From contig JALEJB010000030.1 in assembly GCA_022768825.1 (NCBI GenBank), positions 1-37,691 of the forward strand: a stretch of 37,691 nt of DNA, written 5' to 3'. Below the pieces are notes generated by a model. It did not search any database. It was given only the letters and a program-made list of their open reading frames with translations, and was not told the DNA's origin. Shown one piece after another: positions 8,277-17,103 of the stretch (position 1 is the stretch's first letter; each line of letters opens with the position of its first letter). The position numbers were made by a program, and so were the translations under genes. Origin of the DNA: Lachnospiraceae bacterium (GTDB taxonomy: Bacteria > Bacillota > Clostridia > Lachnospirales > Lachnospiraceae).

Positions 8277-9004
8277 AAGGAAAAGTTGCAATCGTCACAG
8301 GAGCAAGCCGCGGAATCGGAGCGGCAATTGCAAAAAAATTAGGAAAGCTGAATGCAACCGTTATCGTCAATTATCAGGGCAGTGTCGATAAGGCAAATCA
8401 GGTCTGCGAAGAGATCAAAGCAAACGGTGGCGTTGCAGAAGCAATTCAATGTGATGTATCAAATTTTGACGCATGTCAGGAATTTATGAAAGACATTCAA
8501 AAAAAATACGGACGCATTGATATCCTTGTCAACAACGCGGGAATCACCAGAGACGGTCTTCTGATGGCGATGTCGGAAGAAGATTTCGACAAGGTCATTG
8601 ATACCAACTTAAAGGGGTGCTTTAACTGCATCCGTTTTGCGTCACGTTTCATGCTGAAACAGAAATACGGAAAGATCGTGAACATCGCATCAATTTCCGG
8701 TGTGCTTGGCAATGCAGGACAGGCAAACTATTCCGCATCAAAAGCCGGAGTGATCGGCTTGACCAAATCAGCTGCCAGAGAGTTTGCGGCAAAAAATATT
8801 TATGTCAATGCCGTTGCACCGGGATTTATCGCAACAGAGATGACCGATGTACTGCCAGACAATGTGAAGGAAGCGGCGGTAAGCTCGATTCCGATGAAGC
8901 GTTTTGGAGAGGCTTCTGAAGTCGCTGAGTTAGTAGGATTTTTGGCAAGTCCTGCCAGTGATTACATCACAGGACAGGTCATCTGTATAGATGGAGGAAT
9001 GTAA
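8270..9004 (+). CDS. fabG: 3-oxoacyl-ACP reductase
   Basis: NADPH-dependent short-chain dehydrogenase reducing 3-ketoacyl-ACP. 244 residues; Rossmann motif TGASRGIG (10-17), NNAG motif, catalytic Y154 and K158 in YSASK, and the C-terminal ITGQVICIDGGM typical of FabG. ATG 8270 follows AGGAG and overlaps the end of fabD. Confidence 0.96.
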   Translation: MLEGKVAIVTGASRGIGAAIAKKLGKLNATVIVNYQGSVDKANQVCEEIKANGGVAEAIQCDVSNFDACQEFMKDIQKKYGRIDILVNNAGITRDGLLMAMSEEDFDKVIDTNLKGCFNCIRFASRFMLKQKYGKIVNIASISGVLGNAGQANYSASKAGVIGLTKSAAREFAAKNIYVNAVAPGFIATEMTDVLPDNVKEAAVSSIPMKRFGEASEVAELVGFLASPASDYITGQVICIDGGM

Positions 9005-9006
9005 AT

Positions 9007-10251
9007 ATGGAGAAAAGAAGAGTTGTTGTAACCGGACTTGGTGCGATCACACCGATCGGAAACAGTGTGGATGAATTTTGGAGCAGCGTCAAGGCAGGCA
9101 CCGTGGGAATCGACGAGATCACAAAATTTGATGTCACGGATTTTCCGGTGAAGCTTGCTGCAGAGGTAAAAGGTTTTGTCGCAAAAGAACACATGGAGTT
9201 TAAGGCAGCAAAACGTATGTCACCTTTTTCACAGTACGCCGTATGTGCGGCAAAAGAGGCGATCGAAGACGCCGGATTGGATTTCGAGAAGGAAGATATG
9301 TTTCGTGTCGGTGTCAGCATCGGATCCGGCGTCGGAGGCATGTGTGATGTAGAGAACGAACATAAGAAACTATTGGATCGCGGACCGACAAAGGTCAATC
9401 CTTTGTTTGTGCCGATGATGATCTCCAACATGGCAGCAGGAAATGTATCGATCCAGTTTGGAATCAAGGGAAAGAGCATCAATATCGTGACGGCATGTTC
9501 AACCGGTACCCATTCCATCGGAGAGGCTTTCCGAAGCATCCAGTGCGGTGATCTGGATGTCTGCTTAGCCGGAGGAACGGAAAGTTCCATCACTCCGCTG
9601 GCAGTTGCAGGCTTTAACAGTCTGACCGCATTAAATCAGGAAACAGACAAGACAAAGGCATCCATTCCGTTTGATAAAAAACGAAACGGTTTCGTCATGG
9701 GTGAGGGAGCCGGAGTCGTCGTATTAGAGGAACTGGAGCATGCGAAGAAGCGCGGTGCCAACATCCTGGCTGAGCTGGTCGGATACGGGGCAACTTCAGA
9801 TGCATACCATATCACCTCACCGGCAGAGGATGGAGAAGGTGCAGCGAAAGCAATGACACTTGCTATGGAAGAGGGCGGACTTCGTCCGGAGGACATCGAT
9901 TATATCAATGCCCACGGAACCAGTACCCATCACAACGATCTGTTTGAGACTCGTGCGATCAAAAAAGCACTGGGCGATGCAGCGTATCAGGTGAAGATCA
10001 ATTCGACCAAGTCTATGATCGGACATCTGCTTGGAGCAGCAGGAGGTGTGGAGTTTATCGCCTGCGTGAAAGCGATCACAGACGGTTATGTACACGCAAC
10101 CGTAGGTACCACCGAGCCGGATGAAGAGTGCGATCTGGATTACACCCTTGGCAGCGGTGTGGAGATGCCGGTTGATGCGGTACTCACCAATTCCTTAGGA
10201 TTTGGCGGACACAATGCAACCCTGGCTTTGAAAAAGTATGTAGAGGATTAG
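9007..10251 (+). CDS. fabF: 3-oxoacyl-ACP synthase II (KAS II)
   Basis: Elongating condensing enzyme, 414 residues. Catalytic C164 (TACSTGTHSIGEA), H303 (NAHGTSTHHND) and H340 (KSMIGHLLGAAG) are all present, as is the C-terminal NSLGFGGHNATL loop. GGAGG at 8994-8998 precedes ATG 9007, only 2 nt after the fabG stop. It is the only KAS I/II type gene in the operon. Confidence 0.96.
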   Translation: MEKRRVVVTGLGAITPIGNSVDEFWSSVKAGTVGIDEITKFDVTDFPVKLAAEVKGFVAKEHMEFKAAKRMSPFSQYAVCAAKEAIEDAGLDFEKEDMFRVGVSIGSGVGGMCDVENEHKKLLDRGPTKVNPLFVPMMISNMAAGNVSIQFGIKGKSINIVTACSTGTHSIGEAFRSIQCGDLDVCLAGGTESSITPLAVAGFNSLTALNQETDKTKASIPFDKKRNGFVMGEGAGVVVLEELEHAKKRGANILAELVGYGATSDAYHITSPAEDGEGAAKAMTLAMEEGGLRPEDIDYINAHGTSTHHNDLFETRAIKKALGDAAYQVKINSTKSMIGHLLGAAGGVEFIACVKAITDGYVHATVGTTEPDEECDLDYTLGSGVEMPVDAVLTNSLGFGGHNATLALKKYVED

Positions 10252-10254
10252 AAG

Positions 10255-10725
10255 ATGAATATAAATGAGATGAAAGAATTGATCGCTGCGGTATCACAGT
10301 CAGAACTGACCGGATTTGATTACGTGGAAGGAAACTTAAGCATTTCCCTGAGAAAAGGCGGCGAAGCACCGGTTGTCATGACAAAGGCAGCAGAAGCACC
10401 GGCTGCGGTTGTGACTGTGCAGCAGGCAGCACCGGTGGCACAGAAAGCACAGGAAACACCGGTAGCCGAAGAACAGCCGGCAGAAGTGACCGGAAATATT
10501 GTTCGTTCTCCGCTTGTGGGAACCGCATATGTATCCGCAGAAGAAGGCGGCGAACCACTTGTAAAGGTAGGAGATACCGTAAAAGTCGGCCAGACGCTGA
10601 TCATTGTGGAAGCAATGAAGCTGATGAATGAGATTCAGAGTGATTATGCCGGAGTGGTAAAAGAAATTTTAGTAGAGAACGGACAGATCGTAGAGTACGA
10701 TCAGCCACTGTTTGTAATCGGATAA
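10255..10725 (+). CDS. accB: acetyl-CoA carboxylase biotin carboxyl carrier protein
   Basis: Carries biotin between the two acetyl-CoA carboxylase half-reactions. 156 residues: a short N-terminal helix-rich region, a flexible Ala/Pro/Val/Gln-rich linker (about 37-80), then the biotinyl domain with the target lysine K122 in VEAMKLMNE and the thumb-like region preceding it. It begins 3 nt after the fabF stop, so it is very likely coupled. Confidence 0.95.
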   Translation: MNINEMKELIAAVSQSELTGFDYVEGNLSISLRKGGEAPVVMTKAAEAPAAVVTVQQAAPVAQKAQETPVAEEQPAEVTGNIVRSPLVGTAYVSAEEGGEPLVKVGDTVKVGQTLIIVEAMKLMNEIQSDYAGVVKEILVENGQIVEYDQPLFVIG

Positions 10726-10767
10726 TAGATCATTTTTCATGGGCGGGAGTCCAAAGAAGGAGCAGAT

Positions 10768-11196
10768 ATGAATTCATTAGATATTAATCAGATCCAGGAG
10801 ATCATTCCACACAGACATCCGTTTTTGCTTGTGGATTACATCGAAGATTATGAGCCGGGCGAGTATGCGATCGGATATAAATGTGTGACATACCGTGAGG
10901 ACTTTTTTGCAGGACATTTTCCGGGACAGCCGGTGATGCCGGGTGTGCTGACGATCGAGGCACTGGCACAGGTTGGCGCCGTGGCCATTCTCAGCAAAGA
11001 AGAGTTCAAGGGAAAAACCGCATTTTTTGGCGGAATCAACAAGTGTAAATTCAGAGGTATGGTAAAACCGGGCGATAAGCTGAAGCTGGAGCTTCATGTG
11101 ATCAGCACCAAGGGACCGGTTGGCGTCGGAAAAGCAGAAGCAAGTGTAGATGGAAAAATAGTGGCAAGCGCAGAGCTTACATTTATGGTAGGTTAA
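10768..11196 (+). CDS. fabZ: 3-hydroxyacyl-ACP dehydratase
   Basis: Hot-dog fold dehydratase making trans-2-enoyl-ACP. 142 residues; catalytic H50 in GHFPGQPVMPGVL and E64 in the following helix (IEALAQ), with the N-terminal IPHRHPFLLVD signature. ATG 10768 has AAGGAG about 8 nt upstream. accC starts 3 nt after its stop. Confidence 0.96.
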   Translation: MNSLDINQIQEIIPHRHPFLLVDYIEDYEPGEYAIGYKCVTYREDFFAGHFPGQPVMPGVLTIEALAQVGAVAILSKEEFKGKTAFFGGINKCKFRGMVKPGDKLKLELHVISTKGPVGVGKAEASVDGKIVASAELTFMVG

Positions 11197-11199
11197 AAT

Positions 11200-12555
11200 A
11201 TGATACATAAATTATTGATCGCCAATCGAGGCGAAATCGCAGTAAGAATTATCAGAGCATGTAGAGAAATGGGAATCGCAACGGTTGCAGTGTATTCCAC
11301 CGCAGACAAGGATGCGCTTCACGCCCAGCTGGCAGACGAGGCCATCTGTATCGGCGATGCCAGATCGACCGACAGCTATCTGAATATGGAAAGCATCATG
11401 AGTGCTGCAGTTGTCACGGGTGCCGACGCAATCCACCCGGGATTTGGATTCTTATCGGAGAATGCAAAGTTTGCGGCACTTTGTGAAACCTGTAATATCA
11501 CATTCGTCGGACCAAGCTCTACCGTCATGAGAAATATGGGTAATAAATCCATTGCCCGTCGCACGATGACGGATGCCGGCGTACCGGTCATTCCGGGCTC
11601 CAAAGAGGAAATCTTCGAGGTGGAGCGCTGCCGGGAACTGGCAGACGAGATCGGATATCCGGTCATCATCAAGGCGGCTCTTGGTGGCGGTGGAAAGGGT
11701 ATGCGTGTGGCATATGCACCGGAGGAGCTGGACAATGCATTCCGTACTGCCCAGAGAGAAAGTGAGATGGCGTTTTCGGATAATACGATGTATCTGGAGC
11801 ACTTCGTAGAGAAACCACGCCATATAGAGGTGCAGATTCTGGCCGATAAATTCGGAAATGTGATCTCGCTTGGAGAACGAGATTGTTCGGTGCAGAGAAA
11901 TCATCAGAAGATGATTGAGGAATCGCCGTCCTGTGTGCTGGATGACACGCTGCGAAAGCAGATCTGGGAGACCGCAGTGAAAGCAGCAAAGGCAGCTGAG
12001 TATGAGAACGCAGGAACCATTGAGTTTTTGCTGGATAAAAACAAGAAGTTTTATTTTATGGAAATGAATACCCGTATTCAGGTCGAGCATCCGGTGACCG
12101 AGGAAGTGACAGGTATCGATTTGATCAAAGAGCAGCTTCGCATCGCCTCCGGCAAACCGCTGGCATACAGTCAGGAGGACATTCAGCTCAGTGGCTGTGC
12201 CATGGAGTGTCGGATCAATGCCGAAAATCCGGAGCAGAATTTCCGGCCGTGCCCGGGACTGATCACCGGTGTCTATCTGCCGGGTGGAAACGGGGTGCGT
12301 GTGGATTCGGCGGTTTACGCGGGCTATGAGATCACACCTTATTATGATTCCATGATCGCAAAACTGATCGTACACGGAAAAGACCGCAAAGATGCTCTGA
12401 ATAAGATGCGCAGCGCACTGGGCGAGGTCATCATTGAGGGAATCGATACCAATATTGACTATCAGTACAGTATCATCAATGATGAGGTATTTCAGTCAGG
12501 ACAGTTTGATATTGATTTTATAGAAGAATTTAATCAGAGGCATGGCATAAAGTAG
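11200..12555 (+). CDS. accC: acetyl-CoA carboxylase biotin carboxylase subunit
   Basis: ATP-grasp enzyme that carboxylates the biotin on AccB using bicarbonate and ATP. 451 residues, the usual length. N-terminal LIANRGEIAVRIIRACRE, nucleotide-binding glycine loop KAALGGGGKGMR, CSVQRNHQK, and catalytic MEMNTRIQVEHPVTE are intact, followed by the C-terminal domain common to carboxylases. Good agreement over the full length supports an active housekeeping enzyme. Confidence 0.97.
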   Translation: MIHKLLIANRGEIAVRIIRACREMGIATVAVYSTADKDALHAQLADEAICIGDARSTDSYLNMESIMSAAVVTGADAIHPGFGFLSENAKFAALCETCNITFVGPSSTVMRNMGNKSIARRTMTDAGVPVIPGSKEEIFEVERCRELADEIGYPVIIKAALGGGGKGMRVAYAPEELDNAFRTAQRESEMAFSDNTMYLEHFVEKPRHIEVQILADKFGNVISLGERDCSVQRNHQKMIEESPSCVLDDTLRKQIWETAVKAAKAAEYENAGTIEFLLDKNKKFYFMEMNTRIQVEHPVTEEVTGIDLIKEQLRIASGKPLAYSQEDIQLSGCAMECRINAENPEQNFRPCPGLITGVYLPGGNGVRVDSAVYAGYEITPYYDSMIAKLIVHGKDRKDALNKMRSALGEVIIEGIDTNIDYQYSIINDEVFQSGQFDIDFIEEFNQRHGIK

Positions 12556-12571
12556 GTAAAAGGAGCAAATC

Positions 12572-14257
12572 GTGATACTTCGAGATTCGTTTAAAAAAGA
12601 AAAAAAGAAATATTATAACGTAAAGATGGACACGGCAAATATTCCGGAAAATCTGATCTGCAAATGCAAAAAATGTAATTCTGTTGTATTTGTACAGGAT
12701 GTGAAGGAAAACAATTATTCTTGTCCGAAATGCGGAAGATATTTTCGTATGCATGCGAAAAGACGTATTAAGTCAGTCGCAGATAAAGGCTCTTTCGAAC
12801 CTTGGTTTGAAGGGATGGAAGTACAAAATCCGTTGGATTATGACAACTATCCGGAAAAGATCGCCCAGCTCAAGGAGAAAACAGGGCTGGATGAAGCTGT
12901 CATCACCGGAAAGGTGACAATCGGCGGAAAGGCGGCGTGTGTGGCAGCTATGGACGGTCGTTTTCTGATGGCCAGCATGGGACGGATTGTAGGAGAAAAG
13001 ATCACACGTACCGTAGAACGGGCGACTGAGGAAAATTTACCGGTCATTATCTTTGCCTGCTCCGGCGGAGCCAGAATGCAGGAAGGAATTGTATCCCTGA
13101 TGCAGATGGCCAAGACCAGCGCAGCCTTAAAACGTCACAGCGATAGCGGTAATTTATATATTTCAGTTTTGACAGATCCGACGACCGGAGGTGTCACAGC
13201 CAGCTTTGCGATGCTGGGAGATATCATATTGGCAGAGCCGAAGGCATTGATCGGATTTGCCGGTCCTCGTGTCATCGAGCAGACCATCGGACAAAAGCTT
13301 CCAAAAGGATTCCAGCGTTCTGAATTTTTGTTGGAGCATGGATTTATCGATGCCATCGTTCCCCGCGAGGAGATGCGGGATACGTTAGACCGGATCTTGA
13401 CGATGCACGCAAAGGAAAAGCAGGAAGTAACGCAGCCCCTGACAGTCGATCTGACACCGTTCAAGCATGGAATGGAATTATCCCCATGGGAGCGTGTACA
13501 GGTATCGCGCAGAAATGACCGTCCGGTAGGTGAGGATTATATTCAGACGATTTTTCCGGACTTTATCGAGTTTCACGGAGACCGTTATTACAAGGATGAT
13601 GCTTCGATTATCGGCGGAATCGCTACACTTGGCGGAATGCCGGTGACTGTGATCGCCCAGACGAAGGGACACGATACAAAAGAAAATTTAAAACGCAATT
13701 TCGGTATGCCATCTCCGGACGGTTATCGAAAAGCACTTCGTCTGATGAAGCAGGCAGAAAAATTTGCCCGTCCGATCATCTGTTTTGTGGATACACCGGG
13801 TGCGTTCTGCGGAATTGAAGCGGAGCAGCGCGGACAGGGAGAAGCGATCGCCAGAAACCTGTATGAGATGTCAGCGATCCGGACGCCGATCCTGTCCATT
13901 CTGATCGGAGAAGGCGGCAGCGGCGGAGCATTGGCGATGGCGGTAGCGGATGAAGTATGGATGCTGGAAAATGCAGTCTACTCGATCTTAAGCCCGGAAG
14001 GTTATGCAAGTATTTTGTGGAAGGACAGCTCTCTTGCGCCACAGGCGGCAAATACAATGCGCATGACTGCGGACAATTTAAAGCAGATGAATATTGTCGA
14101 GCGTGTGTTTCCGGAACCGGAAAATTACACTCTTTGTAATTTTGAGAATGTCACAGAACCGCTCAAGAAGGCGATTTATGAGTTTATCGTAGAAAAAAGC
14201 CAGATAGACGGCAAAAAAATTGCACAAAAACGTTATGAACGTTTTCGAAATATGTAG
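12572..14257 (+). CDS. accDA: fused acetyl-CoA carboxylase carboxyltransferase beta-alpha (AccD-AccA)
   Basis: Transfers the carboxyl from biotin to acetyl-CoA, giving malonyl-CoA. A single 561-residue chain joins the two subunits that are separate proteins in most bacteria. Residues 1-285 are AccD-like with a four-cysteine zinc ribbon (C32, C35, C51, C54) and ACSGGARMQEG. From about residue 300 the chain is AccA-like (LSPWERVQVSRRNDRP, DTPGAFCGIEAEQRGQGEA, GEGGSGGALA). The AccA part lacks the leading helical segment of free AccA, so the join replaces it rather than simply losing a stop codon. The start is GTG 12572, 6 nt after AGGAG. It is the last gene of the operon. Confidence 0.95.
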   Translation: MILRDSFKKEKKKYYNVKMDTANIPENLICKCKKCNSVVFVQDVKENNYSCPKCGRYFRMHAKRRIKSVADKGSFEPWFEGMEVQNPLDYDNYPEKIAQLKEKTGLDEAVITGKVTIGGKAACVAAMDGRFLMASMGRIVGEKITRTVERATEENLPVIIFACSGGARMQEGIVSLMQMAKTSAALKRHSDSGNLYISVLTDPTTGGVTASFAMLGDIILAEPKALIGFAGPRVIEQTIGQKLPKGFQRSEFLLEHGFIDAIVPREEMRDTLDRILTMHAKEKQEVTQPLTVDLTPFKHGMELSPWERVQVSRRNDRPVGEDYIQTIFPDFIEFHGDRYYKDDASIIGGIATLGGMPVTVIAQTKGHDTKENLKRNFGMPSPDGYRKALRLMKQAEKFARPIICFVDTPGAFCGIEAEQRGQGEAIARNLYEMSAIRTPILSILIGEGGSGGALAMAVADEVWMLENAVYSILSPEGYASILWKDSSLAPQAANTMRMTADNLKQMNIVERVFPEPENYTLCNFENVTEPLKKAIYEFIVEKSQIDGKKIAQKRYERFRNM

Positions 14258-14274
14258 CATATTTTCCAAAATCA

Positions 14275-14283
14275 TGTTATAAT
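14275..14283 (+). promoter_or_regulatory. extended -10 promoter upstream of the chemoreceptor
   Basis: TGT directly followed by TATAAT (14278-14283); no good -35. The predicted start falls within the first bases of the palindromic element, so the element would be transcribed as the 5' leader of the chemoreceptor mRNA. Confidence 0.55.
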
Positions 14284-14416
14284 AGGTGTCAGACACTGTG
14301 AAAAGAATAATCTCATGGTATATCTTACGACTTTTGTGCGTCCGAGCTTGACGAGGGAAAGCACAATCGGAGTAAGATATATCATGGGATTGTTGTATTC
14401 GCAGTATTTGACACCT
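14284..14416. repeat. palindromic repeat element, copy A
   Basis: A 133-nt imperfect palindrome. Outer ends AGGTGTCA / TGACACCT; next CTGTGAA / TTCGCAG; then a long stem in which the arm after 14310 (TCATGGTATATCTTAC) pairs with GTAAGATATATCATGGGA, an internal loop, and GTGC/GCAC below an apical segment. Bases 14314-14394 are identical to 24444-24524. No open reading frame or T tract is present. It looks like a MITE or REPIN-type element; a structured RNA leader is an alternative. Confidence 0.85.
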
Positions 14417-14436
14417 ATTTAGGTTTGGAGGTTTTT

Positions 14437-15918
14437 ATGGCAAAAAAGGAAAAAGCAGTTCTGACTGCAAAGGAACGAAACAATAAACTGGTCATGATGT
14501 GTCATCTGATCGAATGCAGTATTATCAGCATTGCATATTTGCTGGAGTTCGCAAAGGGTGCAAGAACTCTGCCGTATGTTTTGCTTACGATTCTGCTCGG
14601 TCTGTGTACACCGATCGCGGAATTGATCGTATTTAAGAAAGATAAAGAGAGCAAAGCCATCATGCATCTGGCAGGAATCGGCTTTGCTGGCTTTTATATT
14701 TTTATCATGATGACAACCGTCAGCGAACTGGCATTTACCTATGCGATTCCGATGCTGATCGTCATCAGCGTCTACGACGATATCAGATACAAGGTTGCAG
14801 AGAATGTAGGCGCGCTGATCGTCAATATCATTCAGGCAGGCATGTTTCTTGCTAAAGGTGTCTATACCATGGATAACCTCGCCGATCTGGAGATACAGGT
14901 CATTGTCATGTTCATTATCTCCCTGTATTCGATCTTTTTATCCCGCACGGTGAATGAGAACAATAAGAACACCGTATCTGTGATTGACTCACAGCGAGAA
15001 GAGACGGAGAAGCTTTTGTCAACGACCATGAGCCTTTCCGAACAGCTTGGAACAGAGATCGATCTGATCGATGAAAAGATCAACGAATTAAACGGCGTCA
15101 TCAAAACCACCGCAGATGCGATGAAGGGTGTGTCGGCAGGAGCCGGAGATACTGCGGATGCGGTGCAGGAGCAGCTGGTGATGACACAGAATATTCAGAA
15201 GATTATCGAGGATGTACGGAACGCTTCTACCCATATTGCAGATTCCGTTGATGCTTCCAAGCAGGCCGTAGAGGATGGCAAGAGACAGATTACCGGCTTG
15301 ATCGGACAGGTCAATGCAACTGTGGAAGCCGGAAATAAAGCGACACTGGATCTGGGAAAATTACAGGATGTCATGTCAGAGATGAATTCGGTTGTGGATA
15401 TCATCACAAACATCACTTCCCAGACGAGTCTGTTATCACTCAATGCTTCGATTGAGGCAGCTCGTGCAGGTGAGGCAGGAAAAGGATTTGCGGTTGTCGC
15501 ATCCGAGATTTCCAAGATGGCGAATGAGACGGAAGAGGCGACAGTTCAGATCACGGAAATGATCGACAATGTTTTGCATGCGATCGATAATGTGGTTGCA
15601 GTGACCGCACATATGGTACAGGATATTGCCGGACAGAAGGAAGTCACCAATTCGGTGGCAGAAAGCTTGGGCGCGATCGGAAACCAGACGGACGGTATCG
15701 TATCAGACAGCAGAAAGCTGGCAAAGATTATTGTAGATCTGGCAGAAGCCAACGATAAGATCACAGACAGTATATCCACGATCTCAGCAATCTCAGAAGA
15801 GGTATCCGCGCATGCCAGCGATACGCTGGAGGCCAGTGAGCAGAATGGAGAAACTGTGGCTGAGGTACTTGAGGTGTCACAGAAACTCAAGGAACTTGCA
15901 GATCAATTAAATAACTAA
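14437..15918 (+). CDS. methyl-accepting chemotaxis protein with six-helix membrane domain
   Basis: A 493-residue chemoreceptor. Six hydrophobic segments fill residues about 15-180 with only short connecting loops, so there is no extracellular sensor domain. A cytoplasmic coiled coil follows, with the highly conserved kinase-control tip SLLSLNASIEAARAGEAGKG and flanking methylation helices. A HAMP domain is not recognisable, and no CheR-binding pentapeptide occurs at the C-terminus (KELADQLNN). It may sense membrane state or a cytoplasmic or membrane-soluble cue. ATG 14437 lies 5 nt after GGAGG (14427-14431). The gene is bracketed by inverted copies A and B of the palindromic element. Confidence 0.92.
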   Translation: MAKKEKAVLTAKERNNKLVMMCHLIECSIISIAYLLEFAKGARTLPYVLLTILLGLCTPIAELIVFKKDKESKAIMHLAGIGFAGFYIFIMMTTVSELAFTYAIPMLIVISVYDDIRYKVAENVGALIVNIIQAGMFLAKGVYTMDNLADLEIQVIVMFIISLYSIFLSRTVNENNKNTVSVIDSQREETEKLLSTTMSLSEQLGTEIDLIDEKINELNGVIKTTADAMKGVSAGAGDTADAVQEQLVMTQNIQKIIEDVRNASTHIADSVDASKQAVEDGKRQITGLIGQVNATVEAGNKATLDLGKLQDVMSEMNSVVDIITNITSQTSLLSLNASIEAARAGEAGKGFAVVASEISKMANETEEATVQITEMIDNVLHAIDNVVAVTAHMVQDIAGQKEVTNSVAESLGAIGNQTDGIVSDSRKLAKIIVDLAEANDKITDSISTISAISEEVSAHASDTLEASEQNGETVAEVLEVSQKLKELADQLNN

Positions 15919-15920
15919 GA

Positions 15921-16056
15921 AAAGGTGTCAGACCTTGTGAATACAACAATCCCATGATATATCTTACTCCGATTGTGCTCAAGCCCGCCAATGCGGGACG
16001 CACAAAAGTCGTAAGATATACCATGGGATTTTCTTTTTACAGGGGCTGAGACCTTT
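15921..16056. repeat. palindromic repeat element, copy B (inverted)
   Basis: A 136-nt copy lying in the opposite orientation to A and C, in the convergent gap between the chemoreceptor and the araC-type gene. The arms match (CAATCCCATGATATATCTTAC near 15948, and its partner before 16030). The apical part differs from A and C: it carries its own small hairpin CCCGC-CAAT-GCGGG. Ends are AAGGTGTCAGACCTTG / CAGGGGCTGAGACCTT. It begins 2 nt after the chemoreceptor stop and may also act as a terminator for both convergent genes. Confidence 0.82.
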
Positions 16057-16084
16057 GCATGGAATTGTTGAGTAGCTGACACTT

Positions 16085-16927
16085 TTATTTGTGTTGATTT
16101 CTCCATTCTCGCGGAGATACGCCGTAAATAGTTTTGAATGCGCGGGAAAAATGAAGTGGATTTTCATAGCCGACGGCCGAACCTATGGCTGCTATGGATA
16201 GGGATGTCAGTTTTAATAATTCCGTTGCTTTTACCATTCGATAATTCATTAAAAATTCCTGTGGAGAGCGACCGATGGAGTTTCGAAAAATCTTTCCGAA
16301 ATAGCTGCGGTTGATTCCGCATACAGCCGCAATATCTTCTATAGAAATATCATTCTGAAAATTTTGTTCAATGTAGTTAATTGCTTCTTTTATGTAATAA
16401 TCACTCATTTTTGTACTTTGTACCAGTTTGGTTGATTTGGCAGACTGGGTAAGATAATCCAAAAACAGATAAAGATGTCCGATCAGATGAAAGGGCGATT
16501 CCTTTGCATGATGGACAATATACATCATTTCATTCATTAGCTGTTCACGTAAATCTTTGGAATGGGCATGATAAACCGGGGTGTTGACAGACAGCTCCGT
16601 TAATTCGAGTGCTTCTTTTACCCGAAGCCCGTCAAATTCCAACCATACATATTCCCACGGTAATTCATGATCTGCAATATAAGTCGTAATCTGTCCCGGA
16701 AAAATCAAAAAGCCCTGGCCGCTTTTGATCGAATAGGTCTGTGTTTCTCCTTTCGCATTGTCTGCCATAAGTGTACCGGTTCCTGAAATGATATAGTGAA
16801 ATAAATAGTGGTTTCTTGTGGCAGGTCCAAAAGAATGACCGGGTTCACATTGCTCGTAGCCGTATTGATACAGTCCTAAATCAATAAAATTTTCATTTGG
16901 AAAAATATAAAAGAACGTATTACTCAT
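16085..16927 (-). CDS. AraC family transcriptional regulator (raffinose-type sugar locus)
   Basis: 280 residues with an N-terminal cupin-like sugar-sensing domain (HSFGPATRNHYLFHYIISGTG, QGFLIFPGQ) and a C-terminal pair of helix-turn-helix motifs (ISIEDIAAVCGINRSYFGKI; then LSIAAIGSAVGYENPLHFSR ahead of FKTIYGVSPREWR). This is the layout of MsmR/RafR-type activators of oligosaccharide operons. Start ATG at 16927 (complement) follows AAGGAG; an ATG 14 codons further upstream has no such site. It is divergent from the sugar transporter operon and most likely activates it in response to alpha-galactosides; the inducer is inferred. Confidence 0.9.
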   Translation of the reverse strand: MSNTFFYIFPNENFIDLGLYQYGYEQCEPGHSFGPATRNHYLFHYIISGTGTLMADNAKGETQTYSIKSGQGFLIFPGQITTYIADHELPWEYVWLEFDGLRVKEALELTELSVNTPVYHAHSKDLREQLMNEMMYIVHHAKESPFHLIGHLYLFLDYLTQSAKSTKLVQSTKMSDYYIKEAINYIEQNFQNDISIEDIAAVCGINRSYFGKIFRNSIGRSPQEFLMNYRMVKATELLKLTSLSIAAIGSAVGYENPLHFSRAFKTIYGVSPREWRNQHK

Positions 16928-16974
16928 AACAAACTCCTTATACTGATTTATACCAAAATGCGTCATCAATTACG

Positions 16975-16983
16975 ATTATAACA
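16975..16983 (-). promoter_or_regulatory. extended -10 promoter of the araC-type gene
   Basis: Minus-strand TGT-TATAAT, 48 nt upstream of the regulator start. No clear -35 box. Confidence 0.45.
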
Positions 16984-17033
16984 CGAAACCTAGCATTTTG
17001 GAATAAAAAATGAAAAATACCGATATTTATAGG

Positions 17034-17055
17034 TGGCATATTGGCATGTTATAAT
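17034..17055 (+). promoter_or_regulatory. promoter of the raffinose operon with direct repeats
   Basis: Extended -10 TGT-TATAAT (17047-17055), 49 nt before the lipoprotein gene, with no usable -35 hexamer, as expected for an activator-dependent promoter. Two TGGCAT direct repeats (17034-17039 and 17042-17047), 8 nt apart, lie just upstream and could be regulator contacts. Confidence 0.5.
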
Positions 17056-17103
17056 TCAATTATCAAAAAACAAAACGAAAAAACATTTGAAAGGAGAGCA
17101 AAT

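Noticed and set aside
14284..14416. Riboswitch or T-box in front of the chemoreceptor
   Set aside because: The same sequence occurs downstream of other genes and in reverse orientation, and lacks T-box or known aptamer motifs; a repeat element explains it better.
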